Shown: positions 10,201 to 19,278, counted from the first letter of the stretch. The stretch is 64,000 bases of DNA from JADKCL01 sp046329055 (GCA_046329055.1 JAXLVK010000006.1:1-64000), one strand, 5' to 3'. Notes: generated by a model from the sequence alone, not told the origin. Numbers and translations are program-made.

Positions 10201-10947
10201 CCGGTGGTGTCCAACGCGGGCCCCGACCAGTGCATCCTCTACGGCTACACCAGCGGCAACTGCGCGACCCTGACCGGGACGCAGTCCGGCGGCGTGGGCC
10301 CGTACACGGTCCGCTGGAACGTGGGCTCGTCCTCCGGCACGCTGGTGGGCACCACGGCCACGGTGACGGTCTGCCCGTCGGTGACCACGACCTACTGCTT
10401 CACGGTGACCGACGCGAACGGTTGCAGCACGACCGACTGCATGGTGGTGAACGCGACGGACATCCGTTGCGGCAACAACCTGCAGAAGATCACCATCTGC
10501 CACATCCCGCCCGGCAACGGCGGCAACCCGCAGACCTTGTGCGTGGCAGCGAACGCTGTGTCGCAGCACGTGCCCGGCCATAGCGGCGACTACCTCGGCG
10601 CATGCAACGCGCAGTCCCCCTGCCAGAGCCAGAAGTCCGGCAACGACCAGGGCAGCAGCGCAGCTGCAGCGACGGAGGCTGGCGAAGCCGAGCTCGCGGC
10701 CTTCCCGAACCCCTTCAGCACGGCGACCACCGTCCGCTTCAGCCTGCCTGATGACGGCGCGGCCGAGCTGCGCGTGTACAACATGACCGGCGAGGAAGTC
10801 GCGGTGCTGTTCGACGGCATCGCTGAGGCCGGCCGCAGCTACGAGGTCGAGTTCAAGGCGCAGGGCCTGAGCCAAGGCATCTACTTCGCGAAGCTGGTGA
10901 CCGCCAAGGGCGAGGTCATGACCAGGAAGCTTGTGATGAACAAGTGA
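8293..10947 (+). CDS. Giant adhesin, C-terminal segment: SprB repeats and T9SS type A sorting domain
   Basis: This is an open frame of 884 codons to the natural stop of the adhesin. It holds about eight SprB repeats of 83-85 residues (CGTNVSCNGASDGSI...YSWSNGATTEDV...TVTVTDANGCSTTSSFTLTEP) up to about 10200, and then a last Ig-like module (SNAGPDQC...TYCFTVTDANG). Next comes a compact Cys/His-rich motif (ICHIPPGNGGNPQTLCVAA...HVPGHSGDYLGAC) and an Ala-rich linker. The end is a T9SS type A sorting domain (AAFPNPFSTATTVRFSL...LRVYNMTGEEV...LSQGIYFAKLV...KLVMNK). The protein is therefore expected to leave the cell through T9SS and be anchored or released at the surface. The ATG is not a true start. 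A strong hairpin terminator follows 24 bases after the stop. Confidence 0.85.
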   Translation: MAYTYSWSNGATTEDVGNLSVGTYSVTVTDANGCSTTSSFTLTEPAILASSGVAATYACGTNVSCNGASDGSIDLTATGGASCLAYSYSWSNGATTEDVSNLAAGTYSVTVTDANGCSTTSSFTLTEPDQLRVDAITSPTFVCGTNVSCNGASDGAINLAIGGGATCLAYTYQWSDGATTEDRTGLTAGTYSVTVTDANGCSTSGSITLTEPAILASSGVAATYSCGTNVSCNGAADGSINLTATGGAGCVNYSYSWSNGATTEDVSGLTAGTYTVTVTDANGCSTTSSFTLTEPAILASSGVAATYACGTNISCNGSADGSINLSVTGGASCAAYSYSWSNGATTEDIGGLTAGTYTVTVTDANGCSTTSSFTLTQPAVLQRTLLVSATHACGYNISCNGASDGTVNLEVGGGASCVAYTYQWSNGATTQDLSGLTAGTYTVTVTDANGCSFTDAITLTQPAPVALSLTAFTYTCGYNVSCNGASNGIVGLTVTGGASCLAYTYQWSDGATTEDRTGLAAGTYGVTVTDANGCSATASITLTQPAPLAVTSLTSPLHLGYNISCNGGNDGAITVAYTGGATCQPRTVALSGPVSGSQSGNGTNTFTGLVAGTYTVTVTDANGCTVSSTITLTQPTPVVSNAGPDQCILYGYTSGNCATLTGTQSGGVGPYTVRWNVGSSSGTLVGTTATVTVCPSVTTTYCFTVTDANGCSTTDCMVVNATDIRCGNNLQKITICHIPPGNGGNPQTLCVAANAVSQHVPGHSGDYLGACNAQSPCQSQKSGNDQGSSAAAATEAGEAELAAFPNPFSTATTVRFSLPDDGAAELRVYNMTGEEVAVLFDGIAEAGRSYEVEFKAQGLSQGIYFAKLVTAKGEVMTRKLVMNK

Positions 10948-10970
10948 CCTGAGAGACATTGAAATTGAGG

Positions 10971-11010
10971 GCGGCCCCCACGGCGAATTGCTGTGGGGGC
11001 CGCTTCATTT
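10971..11010 (+). terminator. Intrinsic terminator of the adhesin gene
   Basis: A perfect 11-bp stem GCGGCCCCCAC / GTGGGGGCCGC (10971-10981 with 10993-11003) has an 11-base loop and is followed by a short T-rich run. It lies 24 bases after the adhesin stop. The rest of 10948-11279 holds no gene that I can support. Confidence 0.8.
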
Positions 11011-11279
11011 GGAGTGATGGGGTTCTAGGGAATGTGTGGGGATTCCTTTCGGAAAATTGCCTGTGAGGTTGCTTTTGCATTCAAAGGGTGAGGGTGAGAC
11101 TGGGAAATGCAGGGGTAGGGAGATTTCTCTTACTTCATTCTAATGTAAGATTGACAACCACTTTCTAGGATTTCTAATGGAATACCGCTTCTTTAGAGAA
11201 AGGCATCTCGTCAGGAAGGCGTTGCTTGCGGCCTTGGCGAATGTCTTGGGGATCATCCATCAAAAAGATAGAGAAGCGT

Positions 11280-11672
11280 ATGAGAAAGTTTACATTGTTG
11301 TTACCCTGTTTATTGGTTTTGGGGCTGCTTTCCTTGCCGCGGGTTGTGGTGGGGCAGCAAGCAAAAAGTGCGGTTGAGCTGATCGGAAGTTCGAAGTCGG
11401 CTGAGCCAGCGCATGTCGCCCCGGCCCCGGCGCAGGAGGTGGAAACCCTCTCGCTTGCAGATGGCGCTAGGACCGTGGCGAAAGGGACGAACAAATTCAT
11501 CACGATCGCTGAGTTGTTCCGTCTGGACAGGCGTGTGCGTGAAACGATTTTGAACGATGTGGATGACTACAACGTCACCCCCGGCAAGATTTCGCGCAAA
11601 GATTTTGAGACACTGCCGATGACGAGCAGGGCCAACATCGAATCTCATCCACAGATTTTCACCATCGAATAA
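11280..11672 (+). CDS. Small secreted protein of unknown function
   Basis: A protein of 130 residues. I chose the ATG at 11280 because the product then begins with a clear signal peptide (MRKFTLLLPCLLVLGLLSLP, cleavage probably after VVVG). Upstream in-frame codons give a polar leader that would spoil the signal. The mature part has an Ala/Pro-rich linker and then a polar region, ending RANIESHPQIFTIE. I recognise no family. It sits 12 bases before the next T9SS protein gene on the same strand, so the two are probably co-transcribed and the product may act at the envelope with it. Confidence 0.6.
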   Translation: MRKFTLLLPCLLVLGLLSLPRVVVGQQAKSAVELIGSSKSAEPAHVAPAPAQEVETLSLADGARTVAKGTNKFITIAELFRLDRRVRETILNDVDDYNVTPGKISRKDFETLPMTSRANIESHPQIFTIE

Positions 11673-11684
11673 GGGCCAAACATC

Positions 11685-14654
11685 ATGAAAAATCATCTAT
11701 CGACATTGGTTCGAGGCGGACGCTATTGGGTGGCGGGAGCCTTGATTGCTGGCGCATTTGCGGGGGTGAAAGGGCAAACGACATTCAACTACACAGGTGC
11801 GGTCCAAAGCTATACAGTGCCCGTTGGTGTGACAACCATCAATGTGGATGCTATGGGAGGTGACGGCTACGGTCCCGAGGGCCGAGGCGGCAGGGTTCAA
11901 TGCGACCTCGCGGTGACTCCTGGCGAAGTGCTCTACATCTATGTGGGTGGGCAGGGGACTGACAATACTGGCGGCTACAACGGCGGCGGCACGCCTGGTA
12001 CGAATGCCAACTATGGTGGCGGCGGAGGTGGAACGGACATCCGCCGCGGAGGAACTACCATCACCAACCGTATCCTTGTTGCGGGTGGCGGTGGCGGCAG
12101 TGCGAGCAACTGCGGGACTTGGACAGCAGAGGGCGGACATGGCGGAGGATTGGTCGGAGGCAGCGGTTGCGTATTCTCCTGCTCAAGCTGTCAGTACACC
12201 GGAAGCGGTGGCACACAAAGCGCAGGTGGCATTGCAGGACCGACATCCCATGGCAGCTGTGGTGGCAATACCAATGGTGCCTTGTGGCAAGGTGGATCGA
12301 ATACGGGCGGATTTGGTGTTGGTGGCGGAGGCGGTTATTATGGTGGCGGCTCAGGGTGCTTCGAAGGCGCAGGCGGAGGCAGCAGCTATACCGATTTCAC
12401 CTGCACCAACGTCGTCCACACCCAAGGCTACCAAACTGGTGACGGAAGGGTGATCTTCAACCTCTTGGGTTGTGCAGCCCCCAGCAGCGTGACTGCAAGC
12501 CCGGCAACCGCCTGTGCTGGCAGCTCCGTCAACCTCAATGCGACTTCCACTGGCAATACCATCTATTGGTACACGGTTTCCTCCGGCGGTGTGAGCATCG
12601 GCAATAGCGCAAGCGGAGCCAATTTTGCTGTCTCGCCTTCCACCACCACCACTTATTGGGCGGAGGCCACAGGTAGCTGCCAGACATCCAGCCGGGTTTC
12701 TGTGACGGTGACCGTGAATGCGTCTCCCACGGCCTCCAATGCCGGCCCTGACCAAACAGCGTGCAGCCCCAACCTGACGCTTGCCGCAAATTCTCCGAGC
12801 GTCGGCACGGGGGCATGGTCCATCATCTCAGGAACGGGGGGCTCATTTTCCAACTCTGCCAGCCCGACATCCGGCTTCACGATGACGCCCGGCAACACCT
12901 ACACCCTGCGTTGGACCATCTCGAACTCCCCTTGCCCAGCCTCTACGGACGATGTGGTGATCTCTCCGGACAATATCGCACCTGTGATTTCCTGTCCATC
13001 CAATGTCAGCACCAACAACGGCAGCGGTCAATGCGGCGCGGTGGTATCCTACGCAGCTCCGTCTGCGACCGACAATTGCACGGCGACGACCTCCCAAACA
13101 TCAGGGATGTCCAGCGGCGCAACCTTCCCCGGCGGAGTCACGACCAATACCTTTGTGGCAACGGATGCATTTGGCAACACCTCCTCCTGCAGCTTCACAG
13201 TTACGGTGTCCGACAACACTGCCCCGGTCATCAACTGCCCCGGCAACCTGTCGCAGAACACCTCTCCCGGTCTTTGCAATGCCACGGTGACGTTTGGCTC
13301 GCCATCCGCAACCGACAACTGCACGCTTTCGTCTGTGACGCAGACGGGTGGACCGGGCAGCGGTTCGGTCTTTTTGGTCGGGACAACGGCGCTGACATTC
13401 CAGGCTCAAGACGCTGCTGGGAACACGTCCACCTGCACCTACAATGTGGTTGTGACCGACAACCAAGCACCCAGTGCATTGTGCCAATCCGATTCATTGA
13501 CCCTCGGGGGCGGCGGCAGCGGCAGTATCACTGCCAGTGACATCGACGGTGGCTCCACGGACAACTGTGGCGTCCAATCCATCACCGCTTCCGTCACCAA
13601 CTTCACTTGCAGCGACATCGGCACGAACAGCGTGGTCCTGACCATCACCGACGTGAATGGCAATACCAGCAGTTGCACAGCAATTGTGTATGTGGTGGCA
13701 GCACCCCTCGCAGTGGCGATGCAACCCAATACCAATGCCTGCGGCTACAATGTGACTTGCGCAGGTGGCAATGACGGCGTGGCTTCTGCAAACGCAACAG
13801 GCGGCTGCGGCGCACTCTCCTACATCTGGAGCAATGGCCAAACCTTGTCCACAGCAACCGGATTGGGCGCTGGCGTCCACACGGTGACGGTGACCGATGC
13901 CAATGGCAATACCTCCACGAGCTCGGTGACCATCACTGCTCCCGCTGCCTTCGTGGTTTCCGCCACTGCGACATCCTCCTGCGCCGATACCACCAATGGT
14001 ACCGCAGCCGTCACCGCATCGGGCGGCAATGATTGCCAGAACTATACCTTCCTGTGGAGCAACGGTTCGACCGCTTCCACTTTGTCTGGATTGGCACCCG
14101 GCGCCTACACTGTGACTGTGACCGATGCCGCAGGCTGTACCAGCATCGCTGCCGCCACCGTCCAGAGCTTGCCTGCTCCGCTACCGACCATTTCCCAAAA
14201 TGGCAACTTGCTGAGCTCCGTGCAGACCTGGGTGACCTACCAATGGCTGCTCAACGGCACGCCGATTCCCGGCGCCACTGCCAGCACCCACAATGCTACC
14301 GTTTCCGGTTCCTACTCACTCGTCGTGACCGACAACAATGGCTGCGAAGGTGTGTCCGCAGTGCTGCAAGTGACCGTGGTGGGTATCGAGGATGCGGGCG
14401 AATGGAATGGCCTCGCATTGTTCCCGAACCCGACGAAGGATGTATTCTACCTCCGCTCAGCCGTGCCCGTGCTGGATGCAGTGAAGATGTCCGGGTGTAC
14501 GACGTCTTTGGGAGGAGCTGTTTCCAAGGATTTGGATGGCCTCGGTCAAGATGTTGCAGTGAACATCGCCGGGCTCGCAGCTGGAACCTATATGGTTGAG
14601 GTGTCGGCAAGGGAAGGCAAGCCGCAAACGGGTGTGATGGTCGTGCAACACTGA
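11685..14654 (+). CDS. Secreted glycine-rich (ALK-type) domain protein with Ig-like, HYR and SprB repeats and a T9SS tail
   Basis: A protein of 989 residues with an N-terminal signal (MKNHLSTLVRGG...AGALIAGAFAGVKG). Residues about 30-265 form a glycine-rich domain of the kind found in ALK/LTK receptors (opening FNYTGAVQSYTVPVGVTTIN, then runs such as GGGGGG and Cys pairs). There follow an Ig-like module (CAGSSVNLNA...TTTYWAEA), a PKD-like module (SNAGPDQTACSP), HYR domains (ISCPSNVSTNNGSGQCGA, INCPGNLSQN), an HYR-like repeat, about two SprB repeats and a T9SS tail (LALFPNPTKDVFYL...LAAGTYMVEV). Within the tail the canonical VRVYDVFGR lies out of frame, suggesting two compensating indels near 14485 and 14540. 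Exported surface protein; ligand unknown. Confidence 0.85.
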   Translation: MKNHLSTLVRGGRYWVAGALIAGAFAGVKGQTTFNYTGAVQSYTVPVGVTTINVDAMGGDGYGPEGRGGRVQCDLAVTPGEVLYIYVGGQGTDNTGGYNGGGTPGTNANYGGGGGGTDIRRGGTTITNRILVAGGGGGSASNCGTWTAEGGHGGGLVGGSGCVFSCSSCQYTGSGGTQSAGGIAGPTSHGSCGGNTNGALWQGGSNTGGFGVGGGGGYYGGGSGCFEGAGGGSSYTDFTCTNVVHTQGYQTGDGRVIFNLLGCAAPSSVTASPATACAGSSVNLNATSTGNTIYWYTVSSGGVSIGNSASGANFAVSPSTTTTYWAEATGSCQTSSRVSVTVTVNASPTASNAGPDQTACSPNLTLAANSPSVGTGAWSIISGTGGSFSNSASPTSGFTMTPGNTYTLRWTISNSPCPASTDDVVISPDNIAPVISCPSNVSTNNGSGQCGAVVSYAAPSATDNCTATTSQTSGMSSGATFPGGVTTNTFVATDAFGNTSSCSFTVTVSDNTAPVINCPGNLSQNTSPGLCNATVTFGSPSATDNCTLSSVTQTGGPGSGSVFLVGTTALTFQAQDAAGNTSTCTYNVVVTDNQAPSALCQSDSLTLGGGGSGSITASDIDGGSTDNCGVQSITASVTNFTCSDIGTNSVVLTITDVNGNTSSCTAIVYVVAAPLAVAMQPNTNACGYNVTCAGGNDGVASANATGGCGALSYIWSNGQTLSTATGLGAGVHTVTVTDANGNTSTSSVTITAPAAFVVSATATSSCADTTNGTAAVTASGGNDCQNYTFLWSNGSTASTLSGLAPGAYTVTVTDAAGCTSIAAATVQSLPAPLPTISQNGNLLSSVQTWVTYQWLLNGTPIPGATASTHNATVSGSYSLVVTDNNGCEGVSAVLQVTVVGIEDAGEWNGLALFPNPTKDVFYLRSAVPVLDAVKMSGCTTSLGGAVSKDLDGLGQDVAVNIAGLAAGTYMVEVSAREGKPQTGVMVVQH

Positions 14655-14707
14655 ATCTGGAAGTGAGGCTGCACTGGAATCCGTTCCAATGCGCCTTGAA
14701 CAAAATC

Positions 14708-14744
14708 AAAGGCCCGCCTGGGATATCCTGGCGGGCCTTTTCTA
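14708..14744. terminator. Bidirectional intrinsic terminator
   Basis: An 11-bp stem AAAGGCCCGCC / GGCGGGCCTTT (14708-14718 with 14730-14740) lies between two convergent genes, with T-rich flanks on both strands. It should serve the glycine-rich protein gene on the plus strand and the 14769-15623 gene on the minus strand. Confidence 0.8.
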
Positions 14745-14768
14745 TTGGGAAATGTTGAATTTTTTGGC

Positions 14769-15623
14769 TCAGCGGCGGCCTCTTGGCCCTTTGTGCACAA
14801 CGACGGCCTTGTTGCGGCCCCTGGGGCCCTTCACCACGGTGACATGGGTGGCACGGTGCCGGTCACGGGCTGGGCGATAACGGTTGACGACCACGACGGA
14901 GGTGCGGCGATGCGGACGATACACGCCATGGGCAACCACCACTCGATGGGTCACACAAGGGCGATAGTGGACGCGGAACGGGGCACAGACCACCCAGTGA
15001 CGGCGCCAAGGTGCTGGCCTCCAAGGGTGGTACCATCCGGGATACACGCGCCAACGCCAGGGGGAGACGTAGGGGCGGTAGCCCGGAGCATACACGACGC
15101 GGACACTCGGCCAAAGCCAGACATTGACCACGACGGCTGGCTGATCCACGATTTCAGGGAAATACGGGCCTTTTCCGCCGGATTTGATTGCTTCCTCGTC
15201 GCTGGGCTCCACGATGGTCTGTTCACCATAAATCTCCTCGTCGCCTATGATTTGGAGCATGGCATTTGCATCCCCCGTCTTTTCGATTTCGATCACCGCA
15301 ATATCCTGCGACTCGTTCTCATTCACTGGGACTTGCAGCACGATGGCGTGGACATTGCCGTCCATGTGGTCCTCGACGCGGATGTAGTCGGTTTCTCCGT
15401 CTTGGTTGATGTCGAGGTTGTTCACGCCATTGGCTTCGGTGTTGAGGCGTTGCTCGAAGTCTTCCATGGAGGAGGCTTCCTTGAACTGGGCGAGGGCCCC
15501 TGCGAGGCTGAAATTGTCACCGGGGAGTCCGGTGCTGTCTTGGAGGTTCACCGATTCGCCCTGGGCGAATGCTTGCCCTGTGATGAGGGTCAAGGCTGCG
15601 ATGAGAGAGAGGATGGGTTTCAT
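14769..15623 (-). CDS. Secreted protein with W/R/H-rich C-terminus, Bacteroidota family of unknown function
   Basis: A protein of 284 residues. The start at 15623 is chosen because it gives a clean signal peptide (MKPILSLIAALTLITGQAFA); the open frame extends 55 codons further upstream but is low-complexity. The conserved half contains SMEDFEQRLNTEANGVNNLD, INQDGETDYIRV and ESQDIAVIEIEKTGD, a pattern I associate with a common uncharacterised Bacteroidota family. It is followed by a very basic, aromatic tail (PWRWRVYPGWYHPWRPAPWR, then Arg/His/Val-rich). The tail may bind polyanions such as polysaccharide or DNA, but that is inference only. Single gene with its own terminator. Confidence 0.7.
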   Translation of the reverse strand: MKPILSLIAALTLITGQAFAQGESVNLQDSTGLPGDNFSLAGALAQFKEASSMEDFEQRLNTEANGVNNLDINQDGETDYIRVEDHMDGNVHAIVLQVPVNENESQDIAVIEIEKTGDANAMLQIIGDEEIYGEQTIVEPSDEEAIKSGGKGPYFPEIVDQPAVVVNVWLWPSVRVVYAPGYRPYVSPWRWRVYPGWYHPWRPAPWRRHWVVCAPFRVHYRPCVTHRVVVAHGVYRPHRRTSVVVVNRYRPARDRHRATHVTVVKGPRGRNKAVVVHKGPRGRR

Positions 15624-15769
15624 GCGATCCAATTGATTGGGGTTTTGCGGCTTTGACTGAGGGAAAGATGGATGGTTTAATCGCTGCGAAATTTTCTTCC
15701 GAAGAGGGGAGGGCGTTGGGAAACAAGGCGATGTTCGAAGAATGCCGGCTGAATGCGTAAATTGGGGAG

Positions 15770-17217
15770 GTGAAGCGGATTTCGGCATATTGGATGGTGG
15801 CGGTGGTGGCTGGGGTGCTGGCCACCGGGATTGCCATTGGTGGGGCAGGCGACCTTGGTAACCCTACAGGTGGTGCGAGTCAGAGGCTGGGATTTCGACG
15901 CAGGGTGCATGTCCTGGGCAGTTTCAATGGGTTTGACCCTGCTGCGACTGCATTGTCAGTGAGGGTAAGTGTGGGACGTTACGCGGATTTACGCTGAACC
16001 TCTCGGCTGGGACGCAGCAAATGGGCAAATACGTGAACGGCGACACATGGGCCGAGACGGAGGGGGTGTTTGGCTGTGGGTTCAATACCTATCGCCTACT
16101 GGATGTCCCCGTGAATGACACGGTGCTGCCTTGGGTATGCTTTGGATATTGCGATTCGGCTTGCACACCTGCGATAGGGGCGAGGATGGCTTGCGTGGGC
16201 AATAGCATCACCTTCGGTTACGGGCTCGCAAACCCGGCGGCGGAGAGTTATCCCTCTCAGTTACAGACTGCTGTCGGGCCGGGATGGCTCGTGGAGAATT
16301 TTGGGGCATCGGGCACAGCGGTGATACGCACGGCGGGCAATCCTTATGTGCGGAGCGATCCATTCCTGCATTTGATGCGGTACATGCCCGAGGAAGTGGT
16401 CTTGATGCTGGGAATCAATGACTCCAAGTCCGCAATCTGGGGACCCTACAGCGGGCGATTCTATTCCGACTACGATTCATTGTGGATGGCGATGGATACA
16501 TTGGCCTCGGCGCCGCATATATGGATCGGGTTGCCGACCACGGCATTCAGCGGCCTGTTTGGAATCGATCCTGGCGTTGTGAATGATTCGATTGTGCCTC
16601 AGATTGAGATGTATGCCCGGGTGCATCGACAGGATCAGATCGATATGCATGGGTTCACGGCAGGGTTGGCGGCGGGATTTCCTGATGGGATTCATCCGGA
16701 TTCGGCGACTTCTGGCTTGATGGCAATGGAGATATTGCGGGTGATGCAGCTTCCACGTCCACTGATATTGCGGAATGGTAATCAACTCTCAGCGACGGGA
16801 TTTGGATGGCAGTGGTATTACAATGGAGACACGATCCCTACGGCAATTGGAGGGCGGGATTCGGCGATCGTGGGGAACCTGCCGGGAGTGTTTCAGGTGG
16901 GGGTGCGGGTGGACAGCGCATTTGCCCATGTGCTGCTTTCGGACACGGTGGAGGTGCAGCCGGTGGGAGTGCAGGAGGGGAGGAGCGGCTTGCGGGTGTA
17001 CCCGGTTCCGGTCAGGGATGTGCTGCGGGTAGAGTGCCCTGGGCTGGTCGATCTGCGTGGAGTCAAGCTCGTCGATGCCGGAGGGAAGGTGGTTTGCTGG
17101 GTGAATTCCACTGATTTGCCGATGGAAATCGATGTGTCGAAACTGCCTGCTGGGCTGTATTCGGTTTGCGTCCTGGCCGATGGAGGGGAGGTCCGCCGAA
17201 TTGTGAAGGTGGAGTAG
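15770..17217 (+). CDS. SGNH/GDSL hydrolase with N-terminal carbohydrate-binding-like region and T9SS tail; one apparent frameshift
   Basis: The clean open frame is 16021-17217 (398 codons), but similarity to a secreted-protein N-terminus begins at the GTG at 15770. There a hydrophobic signal is followed by VHVLGSFNGFDPAATALS, then a shift near 15955, then TLNLSAGTQQMGKYVNGDTW. The spliced reading resembles starch/glycogen-binding modules. The hydrolase core has block I GNSIT with the nucleophilic Ser, block III GIND and block V DGIHPD with the Asp/His pair. A C-terminal T9SS domain follows (LRVYPVPVRDVLRVE...LPAGLYSVCVL). Substrate is probably an acyl or acetyl ester on polysaccharide, inferred from the fold and binding module. 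ATG 15794 is an alternative start. Confidence 0.7.
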
Positions 17218-17476
17218 AGGGATCCCTGGTTCGAAACGGCCCGCAAGGCTTCGATGATGAAAAATTTGCCAATTGGTGCGATTGGATGGCTGGCATTGGT
17301 CGAATAATCCTCGGTTGGAACGGGTTTCGGTACGATTCTTGCATAGCCGATTGGTCAATGCTTGCATCGTCGCGAGCCAAATTTGAATTGCATTTCGCCA
17401 CTTGGTTGGCAAAAGTTTTCGGGGAAATAGAAACGCCCCTTTCGTCACGCTGATTGTTCACCTCATTGCTACTGAC

Positions 17477-19189
17477 ATGATAAAATCGTCTATCAAACTA
17501 TTTGCTTTGTGTTTCCTGTTGTCCGTAACAGCTTCATTGCAAGCGCAGTGCACCGATTGGGCAAGAGGCGGCGGAGGCTTGGATTCCGATGGATTTCCAG
17601 CCGGAGTCGAAACCGTCAACGGCAAAGTCTATTTCACGGGGGCATTTGCAGGATCGGCGACCTTCGATGGTCAGTCCCTCAATTCCGGCACCTATAGTCA
17701 GGGCTTGTTTCTCAACGAGTATGACCAAAATGGGAATCTCGTATGGGCGAAAACGATCGCTGAAGGACTGGGATTCTTTTCATTCAAACCCGTGGTGGAA
17801 AGCGGCGGATTCCTCTACCTGTTGGGTGGAGCAGCCTCGGTGAAAATCGGTCAAGACTCTCTAATTGACCGCAACCTGTTCATCGTCAAGCTGGATACCG
17901 CTGGCAATGTGATCTGGAATCGGATCTATGGTCCCTCCCAGACCACGGGATACTTCTCGGCTGCGGTACCGGATGGGAATGGCGGACTTTTCTTCTGTGG
18001 CCGGACCCGAGGCACGGTGGATTTTGGTGGGACCACCATTTCCACCGGCTATTCCGCTACATTGATCGGGCAGATTGACGGAAGCGGATCGATGCAATGG
18101 GTGAGGTCTTCGGATCCGACCGGCGGCGCCAATACAAGCCGTGGAAATGACATCGCCCTCTCACCCAACGGACACCTGATCGTCACAGGTTTCTACACGG
18201 ATACGTTGCGGTTCGGGGCGCAGTACGTGAATGACTTGGGATTTGCACAAACCTTCAAGATCGGAATTTGGTTGGGAGCCTTTGATCAATCTGGCAATTG
18301 CCTGTGGTTGAAAAACCAAAGCACCACCAATTACAGCACCACGATGGGCGGATTTGACTGCGCTTATGGGGTTGTTGCTGACGCTTCTGATAACATCTAT
18401 GTGACCGGCGCCGTCTCCGATTCCACCGACCTCTTTGGAATGCCACTGGTCGCGCAAGCGTCGGAGCCCTTTCTCGCAAAATTGGACGCCAATGGCAACC
18501 TCCTGTGGCTACAGCGACTGGAAACTGTCGGCGATCCTACACCCTACGGAATGGGGGCTGGTACGTCTGTGAGCCTGGACGCCAATCAAAACCCGTACAT
18601 GACAGGCTGGGTCAATGACACCTTCCTGTTGGCTGCATCAACGTACCCATTGGCGGAGTGGGCCAATTTCTTTGCGACCAGTTTTGACCAAAGTGGCAAT
18701 CCCCAGGCAGTGATGGTATTGCCCGGCGGTGGGCTTTACGAGCAGAGCTACGATGCCGATATGGATGTGGACGGCAACCTGGTGGTTGGAGGGAGCTTTT
18801 CGTCCAAGACTTTGCCATTGTTCCCAGGCAGCTCCGTGACCAATGCCAGCACCTCACCCACAGACACGATCAATGACGCGGTCGTTTTCAAGCTCTGTAA
18901 TTCAACGATTTTCACCTCGGCACCCAAGCCTGTCCTCGCGGGCATCAAGGTTTTCCCGAATCCGAACAGTGGCGAATTCTTCATACAGGTGGACGATTTG
19001 CAAGGCGGAGGAGAACTCATCATCACGGATATGCAAGGTCGCAACGTGCATTCACAGTCCTTGAGTGGCGCGGCTGGCGTGGAGACGATCCACGCTGCGC
19101 ATTTGTCCCCAGGGCTGTATGCGTGGCGGGTATTGTCGGTGGGTGGTGCATTGATCATTGGGCAGGGCAAGTTCACTTTGAGCAGGTGA
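17477..19189 (+). CDS. Secreted SBBP-type beta-propeller protein with T9SS tail
   Basis: A protein of 570 residues. The start at 17477 gives a signal peptide (MIKSSIKLFALCFLLSV...LQAQ). The body is built of SBBP-like repeats (GNLVWAKTI, GNVIWNRIYG, GSMQWVRS, GNCLWLKN, GNLLWLQRL) alternating with NDIALSPNGHLIVTGFY-type strands, which fits a beta-propeller. It ends with a T9SS type A domain (IKVFPNPNSGEFFIQ...LIITDMQGRNV...LSPGLYAWRVL). Expected to be exported to the cell surface; no catalytic residues are visible. The 259 bases before it hold no gene that I can support. Confidence 0.8.
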   Translation: MIKSSIKLFALCFLLSVTASLQAQCTDWARGGGGLDSDGFPAGVETVNGKVYFTGAFAGSATFDGQSLNSGTYSQGLFLNEYDQNGNLVWAKTIAEGLGFFSFKPVVESGGFLYLLGGAASVKIGQDSLIDRNLFIVKLDTAGNVIWNRIYGPSQTTGYFSAAVPDGNGGLFFCGRTRGTVDFGGTTISTGYSATLIGQIDGSGSMQWVRSSDPTGGANTSRGNDIALSPNGHLIVTGFYTDTLRFGAQYVNDLGFAQTFKIGIWLGAFDQSGNCLWLKNQSTTNYSTTMGGFDCAYGVVADASDNIYVTGAVSDSTDLFGMPLVAQASEPFLAKLDANGNLLWLQRLETVGDPTPYGMGAGTSVSLDANQNPYMTGWVNDTFLLAASTYPLAEWANFFATSFDQSGNPQAVMVLPGGGLYEQSYDADMDVDGNLVVGGSFSSKTLPLFPGSSVTNASTSPTDTINDAVVFKLCNSTIFTSAPKPVLAGIKVFPNPNSGEFFIQVDDLQGGGELIITDMQGRNVHSQSLSGAAGVETIHAAHLSPGLYAWRVLSVGGALIIGQGKFTLSR

Positions 19190-19278
19190 TGGGATAAATC
19201 GAGCGCCGTAGCGAGGGCCTAACGGTTCGAATCAGCGTACAATTCGAAGCCTTCTGAGCGAGTTCGGCGAGAGTATCG

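Noticed and set aside
8167..10959. 930-codon open frame antisense to the adhesin
   Set aside because: It mirrors the GC-rich SprB repeats, has a low-complexity Ala/Arg/Gly/His composition and no recognisable domain; the plus strand explains the region.
19215..19255. Possible terminator hairpin (TTCGAAT / ATTCGAA) after the propeller gene
   Set aside because: Short stem and no T tract follows; not strong enough to call.
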